A stretch of DNA of 64,000 nt from Chionoecetes opilio. Taxonomy: Eukaryota; Arthropoda; Malacostraca; Decapoda; Majidae. The translations under genes and the position numbers were made by a program. Position 1 is the first letter of the stretch, and each line of letters begins with the position of its first letter. The DNA lies in contig JACEEZ010020928.1 of assembly GCA_016584305.1 (NCBI GenBank), positions 100,001 through 164,000 of the forward strand, in the 5' to 3' direction. Of the stretch, positions 12,512 through 23,123 are shown piece by piece. The notes under the pieces were generated by a model. It was not told the DNA's origin. It saw only the letters and a program-made list of their open reading frames with translations, and did not search any database.

Positions 12512-13120
12512 TTAAAGTGATAGCTAGTTCAGCTTTTTATGATCTTCTTAAAAGATATTTCTTTTTGTCTTAAGAGTGCTTATTCTCTTTTGTAATCCCT
12601 TTTATGACTTCGCCGTAGCTTGTCATGTTTGCTGTATCGCGATTTCGGGTCTAAGAACCCTTCTTCAGCGCATATGGAAGATTTTTTCTCCTCAGGAGTT
12701 GAGGTGAGCATGATTAAGATGCGAGGTGAAGCGCTATTTATAGCCGGTCTGGCCTGCCACGCAGCCATTACCGATGTCGCTGATTGGTAGATAACTTTTG
12801 CTTCTCGTCTTCTTGAGTGGGAGACGCTGATTGGATGTTTGGTCTTCGCTTGGCTTTCTGTGAGTAGGCTGTTATTTGCTTTTGTTCTTTTCATGCTGGG
12901 TAGAGCTTGTAGGTCGTTTGCCTGTACGTTAAGTTTGGGATTGATCTCTTTTATGTACAGCGCTTCTAGGATGGGAAGTCGCCGCACATCTGCACACATG
13001 TCGACCAATTCTGTATTTTCTTCTAGATTTTTTCTTCCTTTGATGATGCCATGTTGTTCTAATAGGTGACTTTTTGGGGCTCCGGAAGTTAGGTGGCAAG
13101 TAAGACGTCTGGACAACGAA
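12512..13120 (-). pseudogene. Penelope-like element 3' part with GIY-YIG region (decayed)
   Basis: The minus-strand frame 13,116-12,580 shares SRRLTCHLTSGAPKSHLLE and NPKLNVQANDLQALPSMKRT with the better copy at 59,439-58,789, where the upstream SYIGMT of a GIY-YIG nuclease is visible. Here the catalytic GIY-YIG core is missing because the copy is cut at the palindrome near 13,120. Downstream of the frame is the terminal (pLTR-like) sequence with a hammerhead motif at 12,630-12,673. The fragment ends at an (AT)n array, as do the other three Penelope ends. Confidence 0.8.
12630..12673 (-). ncRNA. Hammerhead ribozyme motif (Penelope terminal), copy 1
   Basis: On the minus strand: CTGAAGA core, stem II GGGT/ACCC closing a short loop, GAAA, an ATCGCGAT stem III, then TA and CAGCA. 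Stem I is weakened here (TGCG facing CAGC, one mismatch-prone position). Penelope-like elements are known to carry minimal type I hammerheads near their ends. Confidence 0.65.
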
Positions 13121-13310
13121 GCTGTCCAGACGTCTTACTTGCCACCTAACTTCCGGAACCCCCAAAAGTTTATGTTTGTTCTAATAGGTGACTTTTTGGG
13201 GCTCCGGAAGTTAGGTGGCAAGTAAGACGTCTGGACAACGAAGCTGTCCAGACGTCTTACTTGCCACCTAACTTCCGGAGCCCCAAAAAGTCACCTATTA
13301 GAACAACATG
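13068..13310. repeat. Double palindrome joining two inverted Penelope copies
   Basis: The block CTCCGGAAGTTAGGTGGCA followed by AGTAAGACGTCTGGACA is mirrored around ACGAAGCTGT at about 13,122. The same palindrome is then repeated about 130 bp downstream, centred near 13,245. This gives two hairpins in tandem at the junction between the minus-strand and plus-strand Penelope fragments. Confidence 0.85.
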
Positions 13311-13854
13311 GCATCATCATAACAAGAAAATTTCTAGAAGAAAATTCAGAATTGGTCGACATGTGTGCAGATGTGCGGCGACTTCCATCCTAGAAGCGCT
13401 GTACATAAAAGAGATCAATCCCAAACTTAACGTACAGGCTTGTAACCTACAAGCTCTACCCAGCATGAAAAGAACAAAAGCAAATAACAGCCTACTCACA
13501 GAAAAGCCAAGCGAAGACCAAACATCCAATCAGCGTCTCCCACTCAAGAAGACGAGAAGCAAAAGTTATCTACCAATCAGCGACATCGGTAATAGGCTGC
13601 GTGGCAGGCAGACCGGCTATAAATAGCGCTTCACCTTGCATCTTAATCATGCTCACCTCAACTCCTGAGGAGAAAACATCTTCCATATGCTGCAGAAGAA
13701 GGGTTCTTTGACCCGAAATCGCGATACAGCAAACATGACAAGCTACGGCGAAGTCATAAAAGTGATTACAAAAGAGAATAAGACACTCTTAAGACAAAGA
13801 GAAAATATCTTTAAGAAAATCATAAACGCTGAACTAGCTATCACTTTTAACGAT

Positions 13855-13855
<1 letters not shown>
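13245..13855 (+). pseudogene. Penelope-like element fragment, inverted partner
   Basis: Plus-strand counterpart of 12,512-13,120. LEALYIKEINPKLNVQA and LQALPSMKRTKANNSLLTE are readable at about 13,389-13,505 after a frameshift. The terminal segment with a hammerhead motif follows (13,688-13,731), and the sequence stops at the (AT)n array at 13,856. With its partner it forms a head-to-head pair, an arrangement known for Penelope insertions. Confidence 0.8.
13688..13731 (+). ncRNA. Hammerhead ribozyme motif, copy 2 (core mutated)
   Basis: TGCTG ... CAGCA stem I, GGGT/ACCC stem II, GAAA and ATCGCGAT are intact. The core reads CAGAAGA in place of CTGAAGA, so the invariant second base is A (position 13,694) and self-cleavage is not expected. 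Confidence 0.65.

Positions 13856-13920
<65 letters not shown>
13856..13920. repeat. (AT)n microsatellite
   Basis: AT array directly at the Penelope terminus inside the hAT-type shell. Confidence 0.95.
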
Positions 13921-14303
13921 TTAAATCAGCAATTAGTTCAGTTTATACTATGATAAATGAAATTGGAATATGTAATTTAGCACTAGCTTTGCTGTAATTG
14001 TAATTTTAATTTAGAAATATTAAAATTGAGTAATTGTAATTGTAATTAACATGTTTTTCCATTCCTTGTAATTGTAATTGTAATTGAGTAGTTGGATAAG
14101 CTATCCTAATTCTAATTGTAATTGACCCAAATCGATGTAATTACTCCAAGCCTGGTGTGTGTGTGTCTGTGTGCTGTAGCCACCTTAATATCCAGTATGA
14201 AAATTACTAATAAAAGCCTCGTAGGTATCTTAGTGTTTTGAAGTATTACCTAGCTATTATCAAGATGATGGAACGAGTTTTTTTACTCTCACTTTCATTG
14301 CAG

Positions 14304-14435
14304 GAGGAAAAGGAAGCGAAACAGCGAGAGCGGGAGTGCAAGGCCTAAGGAAATCGAGGAGTGTAGCGGTGATGGTGTGGTGTATGTACCTGATGGTAGT
14401 GGGGATGGCCCTGCTGGCGCCAGTACACAGCCGAG
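14304..14435 (+). CDS. Host gene exon 1: signal peptide of a CLIP-domain protein
   Basis: The polypyrimidine tract and TTCATTGCAG precede the exon, and GTAGGT follows it, so both splice sites are good. ATG at 14,372 has G at -3 and G at +4. It opens 21 codons of a typical secretory signal: a short start (MVWCMY), a hydrophobic core (LMVVGMALLA) and a small-residue end (PVHS). The exon ends in phase 1 (one base, G). The exon at 42,291 begins with the two bases needed to finish that codon and continues as a CLIP domain, so the pair makes a secreted protein. The acceptor upstream implies a further 5' UTR exon that I cannot locate. Joining these exons is an inference from phase, order and content. 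Confidence 0.68.
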
Positions 14436-14800
14436 GTAGGTTTTTGGGCCTCCTAATGATGACTTTAGGCTTATAAAGGGCAGCATAGGACTATACAAGG
14501 GAGATTACAACGATGCGACTGTGCGTAGGAAAATACTAATTAATTTTGGATAACATAATTGTATTTATAAAGATGGAAATGAATTTTGAGATTCGTGCGT
14601 ATCTCTAGCACCGTTGGCCAATATAAAAGTATATAGAAGGGTTATTGCCATAAAAACTTATGTAAAATATTTGAGGTACACAGTGGGGCGCTCCATTTCA
14701 GAAGATATGCGGCGAAGATCATAACAATAACGTGATGCAGGATGGAGGATCAAATACTACATTAGTGTGAATTAATGCACTTGCCATACAAAACACTCCT

Positions 14801-14802
<2 letters not shown>

Positions 14803-14836
<34 letters not shown>
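14803..14836. repeat. (AC)n microsatellite
   Basis: 34-bp pure AC array. Confidence 0.95.
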
Positions 14837-14837
<1 letters not shown>

Positions 14838-14838
<1 letters not shown>

Positions 14839-14935
14839 TAGGCAAGTTGATAGAGCTTTGATAAGCCATTATGTGGTTACCCGGTTCGAATCCCCGCTCG
14901 CTCACGGGGTATTTTTCAATGGCAAATTATATCTT
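14838..14935 (+). mobile_element. tRNA-derived SINE head, family 2
   Basis: A-box-like GGCAAGTTGATAGAG and a canonical B box GGTTCGAATCCCC near 14,881, followed by TTTTTCAATGGCAAAT. The same order (B box, then TTTTTCAATGACAAAT) is seen at about 39,541-39,580. Confidence 0.6.
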
Positions 14936-15313
14936 TAAAATTATGCTATGTCAGCACCCTACCCGTATTCCTGACCACCTTGGAGAAGCTCCCAACATTC
15001 TTTAAAATATTTTCTTAATATTTAAACCCTTTTTGCTTACTTTGAAACAATTTCTTGGGGGGGAATTTTGGGGCTCCCCGATAACAATCATTTTTTTGGA
15101 AAACCTGTTAAAATCTCTTTTCTCCCGCCTCGGGCCCCTTTTCTAAGCGGGGGTTTGTTTCCGGGCATTTAAAACCTCAGCTAAGTGGGGGGAAACCCAA
15201 AGGGACAGTACTCCCGGGTTTTTACATAAAAATGATTATTTTTCCCCCATGTCAGAGACCCATCCTTTGTGCAGAGCTTTAAAAACTTAGGTCATTGTTT
15301 TCTGCCCATGGAG

Positions 15314-18300
15314 GTTGGGGTACCCCCTTTATAAAAAAAAAATCTTTTTTTCTAATTTTGGGCAGGGAAAATTTTCCTTTTTTAAAATGGCATTCTAAGA
15401 CGATTTTTACCCTAGTTCCTTTTTTTTAAAAATTTGAGCAATTTTTTAAACCTATGCAAAATCAAACTTTTTTTTTTTTTTCCCCAACCCTTACCAAATA
15501 ATATTTAAATGAGTACGAAAGTTTCCGGGTTTTGGTCCTGTTTTTTGGGAAATTCAGGCCCCAAAATATGAGTTCCAAATGACTAAAACAGGGAAACCCT
15601 CTTTCTGTTCATTTTGGTTCATCAGGCACTACTTTCACAGTTTTCCCCCTCTCTTTGGGCCTTTAAAAAACTTTCCCCTTCATGTTTTTTTCTTAGCCCT
15701 GAAGCAGGCATGGCCCCGGGTTGGTGGGCCCGACCCCCGGGATAAAACCCGTCTCGGGCCTGCTGCGCCACCACGGGGCCCCGCAGCCTCGTCCCCTGTT
15801 TCACGACTCTTTTCGGTGTTCTGGTGTGGATAGAAAAAGCCCCGGAAAACCTCGTAGGGCCCTTGACCAGGATTCCGGGTTGATCCCCGGACATTGAACA
15901 GGTAAAATGTCGGCTCGTGCACCTGGCCAGGCGGGGCCACTTGACAGTGTCTGCAAGTGGTGGCTGCCCAAGTTCAGTTGGGTGTGATGCGATTTCTTAA
16001 AATGGTGCCCCCGATACTCCTCGCCACCCCTTAAACTTCAAAATTGGGTCACGGCGAACCTGGGGTCGTCCTCACTCTGATCCCCCATCAGCGGGGAGGA
16101 GGACACTTCGAGTTTTGCAAAACCCAGCTCCTGCCCGCACGTAAAAAGGGTCCACAGTTTGTTTGGGGCCCCTTTTTTGGGGTTTTGCCAATTCTTTCAC
16201 CCCTTGAGCTGCTTTTAAGGAGTGTTTGGGGGCCCCGCCCTCAAAGTCTGTGGGGGGAACCCCTTGTTTTGTCGTAGTAGATTTTAAAATTTAAACCCCT
16301 GCAGGAGTATTTGGGACTAGGATTTCCAGGGTTTTCCCATTTTTCTTTGCCAATCGGGTCCATGCTTTCTGGTCCCCATGAAAAACCACGGGGCCGACTG
16401 GGCTGTTTTTGGACCCCTCGGGGGAGTGGGACACCTTGCCACACTTGATTTCTTCAGCTGGGAAGGGGAAAAAACGCCCCCTTAAACACCGGGGCCCAAG
16501 CTGGAGGGGGGCCCTCTGGTAAAGGGACATGTTGAAAAGGATTACCCCGGGTTTATTTCCGTGGATTTCACCGCCGGGCACTACTCTGAACTTTTGCGTT
16601 GTACTGCAATTCATTACGTTAACAAGCAAACTGCCCCACGGGACCCGTGAAAAACAGTGTCAGATAGGTAGGCCCGCCCCGATGTTTGGTGATAAGGGGG
16701 CCGGGGGCCCAACCCCTTTGTTTGCAACCCCAAATTATAACTCCAAAAAGAGCTTCGCCCCATAAATCTTCTCCCAAAAAATGGCCCGAAAGTCCCCACC
16801 CTTCCACCCGTTTTTGCCCCAAATTTGAGTCACCTTGGTCGATCAGGTGAGTCGGGTGGAGTCGTAGGGTCACCAGAAGATCATAAAAGGGCCCGAGCCC
16901 CCTTGAACGGGGGGGCTTTTTCGGTTGGAAACCGGGGTCCTCTGGTAAAAAATTTGCCAAAAGGTCCCTTTCCCCAGAGGGCTCCTCGGGTCACGGGACC
17001 ATGCTCCTCCCCGATCAACCTTGGGATTGGTCAGTTTCCCATAAGCGGTCCCCCCCCTCGCCCGGGTTTTGCCCTTTTCCTCCCATCGTAACCCAAATCC
17101 AACTTTTTTTGGGAAACCCTGGTGTTTCCCGGGTAAAGGGCCCCTGGCCGGATTGCCAGGGCCCATCCTCCCTGGCCCCCCCAGTTTTGTTGGGAAAATT
17201 TCCCCCAAAAAACCCAGGTACCGACATGCCCGGAGAGGGGTGGCCGTCAGGGGAAAAGGGTCCTGGGGGAAATCCAAAAACCCAAAGGCAGCGGGCCTCC
17301 CAGTGGGCGGAAGTCAAACCCGGAATTGTTTGCCAGATCCGGGTTTCCCCCGGACTGAAATTGTGTTTCTTCTTGCAGCTGGCCTGTCCAAGTATGCATC
17401 ACAAGGGGTGCCAGGGCCCCCCAAACCTCTCCTGATCAGTGGGCCCTCCCCATTTTTTTGGGCAGCCTCCAAATTCTCCTGCCTCTTTCCTTGAGGGGGC
17501 AGGGTGAAACGACCCCTCCGTCCCATCCTCAAACCCCTGGGATCTTCCCCCTTTTGCCCGGGAAAAAATCTGCTCCTGCAGCCCCCAAGACGTCTGCCCT
17601 TTTTCATCTTTTGCTTCTGTTTCTTCAGCTTAGCCTCCTTTTCCCAACTGTTTTCCCTTTTTGCGGTTTTTCACTTGTCATGCGTCTCATTTTTGTCTAC
17701 CCCCCTGTCATCATAAATTTGCATTTCCCCTCCCCAACTTTGACCCTTTCTGGTAGTAAAAACCACTCCGGTCAAAGTGGGGGATTTTGGGGCGGGCCCA
17801 AAGGGGGCAGTCACACTGCTCGGTGCTCTCGCGTGGCACAGGGGGGTTTTTTTGGAGCAGGGGGATTTTCCTGGCCCTTTGGGCAGAGGAAGATCGTTTT
17901 GGGGGCCCGGCCATTATGCCCAAAAAAAGCCTGCCCCTATTCTTCCCCACAAATTTTTTAATGTTTTTAGTTGCTTCTCCCCACCACTAACCTTTTCCCA
18001 AAAAAGTATCTATCCTTCGGGGCCCAAGGGACCGGTCATTAAAAAACCCACTGGAGTTGAAAAACGGGGCTTTTGATTTCTTCCACGGGGGGAAGCCACC
18101 AGGGGGGTCAGATCCTTCGCAATGTCTCTCACTGGGTAACCCCCCCTCGTCAACAAACCCCCCCGGATGCCGCTGAGTTCTTTTGGGGAAGGATTCCCCT
18201 TTCCCCTTTATCACGCCGCGATACGGAGGCACCTCACTCTCACAAACTCTCGTTGCCGCCAACAAAGGGGGGCCAAAATTGGGTCCAGAGCCCCGTCTAG

Positions 18301-18585
18301 TTGCGGGCTTCGACCCACTTGGTTTTCAAAGGGGAAGACTCCTTAAAAAGAAAGATCAAGAATTGAGGAGGGGCAAATAACCGTTACTTTATGGGGCTAA
18401 GCTATGTTTTGCAATAAATATTAAAGTCCATTTTTTCATAGAAGGGAAATGCTCAAAACCCCAAAAAATTGAAACGGACAAACCACCCTTAAAATTCAAA
18501 TTTTACGTAATAAACACCCTCCCCAAATTTGAAAAATTCTTTTAATCCAAATTTTCAAATTTGGAAACCTTTCGGCCCTTTCCCT
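15314..18585 (-). mobile_element. TA-flanked unknown-gene transposon, copy A (smeared)
   Basis: Minus-strand relative of copies B and C. The right-end sequence (GGGTACnCCnTATAA...) is recognisable at about 15,314 and the left-end sequence at 18,520-18,585 (CCAAATTT... to ...CGGCCCTTTCCCT, matching CCAAATTCG... to ...CGGCGTACCCT). It faces copy B head to head with about 380 bp of smeared spacer between (18,586-18,972). Confidence 0.65.
15656..17150 (-). pseudogene. Unknown transposon gene, copy A (smeared)
   Basis: Same gene as 61,290-62,647 on the opposite strand. Reverse-complement matches can be followed from the C-terminal MPCFRSKK region (about 15,700), through AWFAHSECVLLS (about 16,080-16,120), KCGKVSHS (about 16,435) and the GYDGRK region (about 17,085). 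Frames are broken by the smearing, so nothing can be said about whether the real gene is intact. Confidence 0.6.
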
Positions 18586-18972
18586 AAATTGGAGGGGTAC
18601 ATTCTAAACCCCTTTTCTCTAATCCAAAAACCCCCCAAAAACCCTTTGGTTTTAAAACCCGGGTTGTTCCCCCAAATTTTTTTTTGTTTTTGGGTTTTAA
18701 AAAAAAAAGGGAAAAAAAGGGGGCCCACAGACGGGAAACCCTAACCATCCAACCCCTGAAAATCATCCCCTTAAAATTTATCACGTAATTATGCCCTCTT
18801 TACCTCAACTTACGAAAAAAATCCCCTTTATTCACCCAAAAAATGTCAAAATCTTTCGAATCAAATTCCTCTAGTGACTTTTGGCATTTTTTCTAATAAC
18901 ATCCCACCCAAAACAAATTTTTTTTTTCCCCCCATCTTTCCCTCCTATGCTTCTCCCCGATGGCCCCCACAG

Positions 18973-21900
18973 TAGGGTTTCACCGTAGGTCCAAAGAAGA
19001 TGATTATTTCGAATTTGGGGGGGGTTTTTCTTATGTAAAATAGAATTTTAAAGGGGGGTTTTTTGCTCAAAACTTTTTGGGTTTTAGCACTTTTGCCCAA
19101 AAGAAAAAAAGGATTTTTTATTAATAGGGAAAAAATGCTTTTGTCCCCCCCTAAAGTAAAAGGCCTTCAATTTTCACCTATAAAAATTCTTGATAAATCT
19201 TTTTCAGGATGGGGTTTTTCCCCAAAAACCCAAATGGGTCGAGGGCCCCCCCCAAATAGACCCGAGCTTTGGATCCAAGGGTTTCCGGTTTGTTGGCGGT
19301 GGGGCGAAGGGTTTTCTGAGGGGGAGGTGCCACGTATCGCGGCGTGATTTAAGGGGGGAAACCCTTCCCCCAAGAATCAGCGGGGAAACCGGGAGGGTTT
19401 TTGACAAGCGGGGGGGGACCAGTGAGAGACATTGCGAAGGGTCTGACCCCCATGGGGGCTTGCCCAGTGGAAGAAATCAAACGGGCCAGTTTTTCCCCCT
19501 CCAAATGGTTGAATGACCGGTCCCCCTGACCAGAAGGCTAGATTTAATTTTTTTAAAAAGGGGTGAAGTGGTGAGAGACCCAGAACTAAAGCAGTAAAGG
19601 AATTCGTGGGAAAAAAATATGGAAGGGCCCGTTTGACATAACCCGCCTGCCTTCACCCCCCACTTTCCCCTGCAAGGACCAGGAATTTCCCAGGGTCCCA
19701 ACCCCCCCGCTGTGCCACGCGAGAGCAAACGGTGCAGTGTGAATGCCCCCCGGCCAGCAAAGTCCTACTTTAGGGCCTGGAGTGGCTGTTAAATACCAGA
19801 GGACCCCAAAATTTGGGGAGGGGAGTGCAATGATGATGACAGAGGTAGACAAAAATGAGACGCCATAGACAAGTGGAAAAACAGCAAAAAGAAAGCAGTT
19901 TTGGGAAAAGGAGGGTAAGCTGAAAAAAGCCGAACAGAAAATTTAAAAGGCAGACGTCCCGAGCTGCGGACAGTGTTCCTGGATAAAGGAGGAAGCAGGT
20001 GAAAATCACCCCGGATTCTGAGGTGGGATGGGGGAGTCTTCACCCTGCCCTTTAGAGGAAGGAGGCAGGAGCAATAGGAAAGGCCCGCCCCTTTTGGGAG
20101 ACCGACTGACAGGGGGAGGCTGGGGTCCCCCGGCACCCCTTTTGGCATACTTTGGGGAGGCCCGCGGGAAGAAGAAACACAATGCCCCTCCGGAACCTTT
20201 GGGGCCCGGCAAGCATTCCCCTTTTGAAAGTTCCGGGGGACTGCTGCTGCTGCCTTGGCTTCCCGGATTCCCCAGGACCCCTTTTCGCTGACGGCCACCT
20301 CTTACAGACATGTTGTAACCGGTTTTGCGATCCCAACAAGCTGAGGAGGGGCCCGGCAGGATGCCATGGCACGGGCCCGGGACCTTTACCAGGGGGAAAC
20401 ACCAGGGTAAACCCAAAAAAGTTGGTTTGGGTTTTCGGGTGGGAGGAAGGACCCAAACCCGGGCGATGGTGCCCGACAGCATGGGAAAAATGCACCCAAG
20501 GTTTTATCAGGGGGGGCATGTGCAGTGACAGAGGCGCCATCTGGAAGGTAACCCTTTAAATTTTTTACCAGAGGAAAACCCCGGGGCCACCTGAGAAGCC
20601 TTTTTGTTCAAGGTGGCTCAGGCTCTCTAGATCTGCTGGTGACTTTCACTCCACCGCTCCCTGATCGTACTGCAAGGGGATCAAATAGGGCCAAAACGGG
20701 GGGGAAAGGGGTTTTACTCAACGGCCCCTTTTGGGGAAAAATCTGGGAAGCAAGCCTTCTGGAGTATATTTGGGGTTGCCCCAAAAACAGTTGCCCCTGG
20801 GCCCCCTTTCACCACCATGACGGACCTACCTCATTTGAAAATGGCTTCACGGGTCCAGTTGCCCGTTGCGTCCCCCGTGAATGGGGATGCAGCACAAAAG
20901 CAGAGTTCAGAGTAGTGCCAGGGGGTGAAGATCTCACGGAGAACCGGAGTAAAATCCTGGGGCAACAGTCCACTGACCCCCCCGGGGTCTCCTACCAGCT
21001 GGTCCAGGGTGGGGAAGCGGGGCGTTTTCCCGTTTTTTGAGCGCGGAAAATCAAGTGTGGCAAGGTGTCCCCCCCTCAGATGGGTCACCACAGCCCAGTC
21101 GCTCGTTTTAAAATGGGGCCCCGAAAGCAAGGAAATGACTGGCAAAAAACTGAACACCCTGGAAAAACCTAGTCAAATAATTTTCCTTTCAGGTGTACTT
21201 TAAACTCTACTACGACATCAAGGTTCACCACAGACTAGAGGACGGCCCCAAGCACATCCTCACGCAGCTCAGAGGGATGAGGTCGCAGCCCATGAAGGTC
21301 CAAACAGCTGTGACCTTCTACGTGCGGACAAGAGCATGGTTCGCACACTCAGAATGTGTCCTCCTCTCGCTGATGGCGAGTCAGGGTGAGGACGACCGCA
21401 GTTTCGCCGTGACCCAGATTTTGAAGCAGAGGGCTGGCGAGGAGTATGGGGACACCAGTGTAAGACCTCGCATCACACCCAAGCTGAACTTGTCAGCCAC
21501 CAGCTTGCAGACACTGATCAGCTGGCAGCCTGGCCAGGTGCACGAGCCGGCACTCACCTGTTCACTGTCCGGGGATCAGATCCAGGAGATCCTGGTCAAG
21601 CCGTACGAGGTTCCGGAGTTCTCTATCCACACTCAGAGCACCGAAAGAGTCGTGAAGCAGGTGACAGAGGCTGCGGCAGCAGGCCAGAGACGGGTTCATC
21701 CGGGCTCGGGCCCACCACCGGGAGACCATGCCCTGCTTCAGGTCTAAGAAGGACATGATGGACACGTTCTAGGCCAACGTAGAGGCTGTGACACTGTGAT
21801 GTAGTGCCTGATGAACCAACTGATCAGAAAGAGCTTACCACGCTAGTCATTTGGAACTTATATTGGTGCATGATGCAATAAACAGGACCAACCGGACACT

Positions 21901-22075
21901 GCGTACTCATTTAAGCATTATTCGATAAAGGTGCAATATAAAAGTGCGATTTTGAATAGTAAGAATTACTCAAATGCAAAAATGGAAACAGATAAACTCG
22001 TCTTAAAATTCCATTTTACATAGGAAATTGGCATGCCGAAGTTGAGAAAAAAAAATTCTTATACGGCGTACCCTA
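18973..22075 (+). mobile_element. TA-flanked unknown-gene transposon, copy B
   Basis: Starts TA-GGGTTTCACCGTAGG at 18,973 (a smeared GGGTACGCCGTAGG) and ends TACGGCGTACCC-TA at 22,075. The left subterminal block (GATTATTTCGAATTTG) and right subterminal block (TTTTACATAGGAAATTGGCA) are shared with copy C. Roughly 3.1 kb. The gene lies in the second half on the same strand. Confidence 0.78.
20400..21772 (+). pseudogene. Unknown transposon gene, copy B (5' part smeared, 3' part clean)
   Basis: The clean part from 21,193 reads YFKLYYDIKVHHRLEDGPKH, then the QTAVTFYVRT, SECVLLSLM, NLSATSLQTLISWQPGQVHE and YEVPEFSIHT blocks. Near the end a small deletion (about 21,680; GTGGTGGGGCAGCAG in copy C is shortened) shifts the frame, but the C-terminal FRSKKDMMDTF is present in another frame with its stop at 21,770-21,772. 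The upstream half has GRKDKT- and GKLHPRLI-like words under the smearing. See copy C for what can be said of function. Confidence 0.7.
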
Positions 22076-22076
22076 C

Positions 22077-22756
22077 TCCACAGGTGTCGCATCTATTTCT
22101 AAAGCTGAACTCTTCGCTTAAACATTTGCTGAAAATTCCACTCTATTTGAGGAGGGGCTTGTTCCTCCTTCTCCTCTACCCTCCGACTATATTATGCCTG
22201 TTATTAAGATCCTTCGTAAAGATGTTTTCTTTGCAATTTTTGGCCTAGATCCTCGGAAGACTTACAGTCCTGACAGAGTCCATCCTATTGTTCTCAAAAA
22301 CTCTGGTTCTGTGCTTGCACCCCGCCTGGTCAAACTTTTACGTCTGTTTATATATACTCCACCTTTCGCTTTTGGTGGAAGTTTGATCACATCCAACCTG
22401 TTCCTAAGAAGGGTGAGCATTCTAATCCATCAAACAACCGTCCTATAGCTTTGACTAACTGCTTTTCTAAAGCTTTTGAATATATACTTCATAAGTAAAA
22501 TCTTGAGCATCTATCTGCTCACAATCTTCTATTTTATCGTCAGTACGGTTTCCGTAAAACGACGATATACTGGCGATTTTTTAGCTTCCTAAATTAATCT
22601 TGGTCATCCTCCATTAGGGTATTTGGTGAAACTTTTCTTGTTGCCCTTGACATATCAAAAGCATTTGATTGAGTCTGGTACAAATCTTTAATTTTCAAAC
22701 TACCCTCATTCTGTTTCTATCCTTCCCTCTGTATAAAGTAATAATGTAATAAAGTC
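22077..22756 (+). pseudogene. Jockey-like LINE fragment, first half
   Basis: Encodes the N-terminal side of a reverse transcriptase in broken frames: PVIKILRKDVFFAIFGLDPR (about 22,194), then SPDRVHPIVLKNSGSVLAPR (about 22,268) and the YGFRK block (about 22,540). It is the plus-strand counterpart of 36,745-34,617 and is interrupted at a TTAA by the element at 22,761-24,393. The reading continues at 24,398. Confidence 0.8.
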
Positions 22757-22760
22757 TTAA

Positions 22761-23055
22761 AGTAATCGTCCAGACCATTTCATCATTCCTGATTTGATGT
22801 AGTTAGAGTACAGCCATTATCGAGTGTATCAACAATATGTTGTCACTTCTTGCATCCAGTCAGCCGTTTTTGAATAATCTGCAATCAAAATCTGTAAATT
22901 CCCCGAGCTTCGAAAACGCTCATGGCAACTGACAGACGATGCGCCACGGCTCGGTGACGTAGCAAAAGGGAGGCTCCTCTTCCCGCGCTGCTGTGTGTGT
23001 GTGTAGTAGTGTTTGTGTGTGTGTGTGTAGTAGTGTTTGTGTGTGTGTGTAGTAG

Positions 23056-23123
<68 letters not shown>

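Larger units (their letters stand above)
14990..21190. other. Homopolymer-smeared consensus, probable assembly error block
   Basis: Across this block single bases are replaced by their neighbours, giving runs of C, G, A and T. Where the same sequence exists cleanly (61,290-62,660), the smeared copy keeps the order of words but loses about a quarter of bases. The change back to clean sequence is abrupt near 21,190; from there to 21,780 this copy and the clean copy differ at only a few positions per 100 bp. This is not the pattern of natural mutation. All coding statements inside are approximate. Confidence 0.75.

Noticed and set aside
15579..18380. Many Pro/Gly-rich frames of 60-170 residues
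   Set aside because: Created by homopolymer smearing over an inverted transposon copy.
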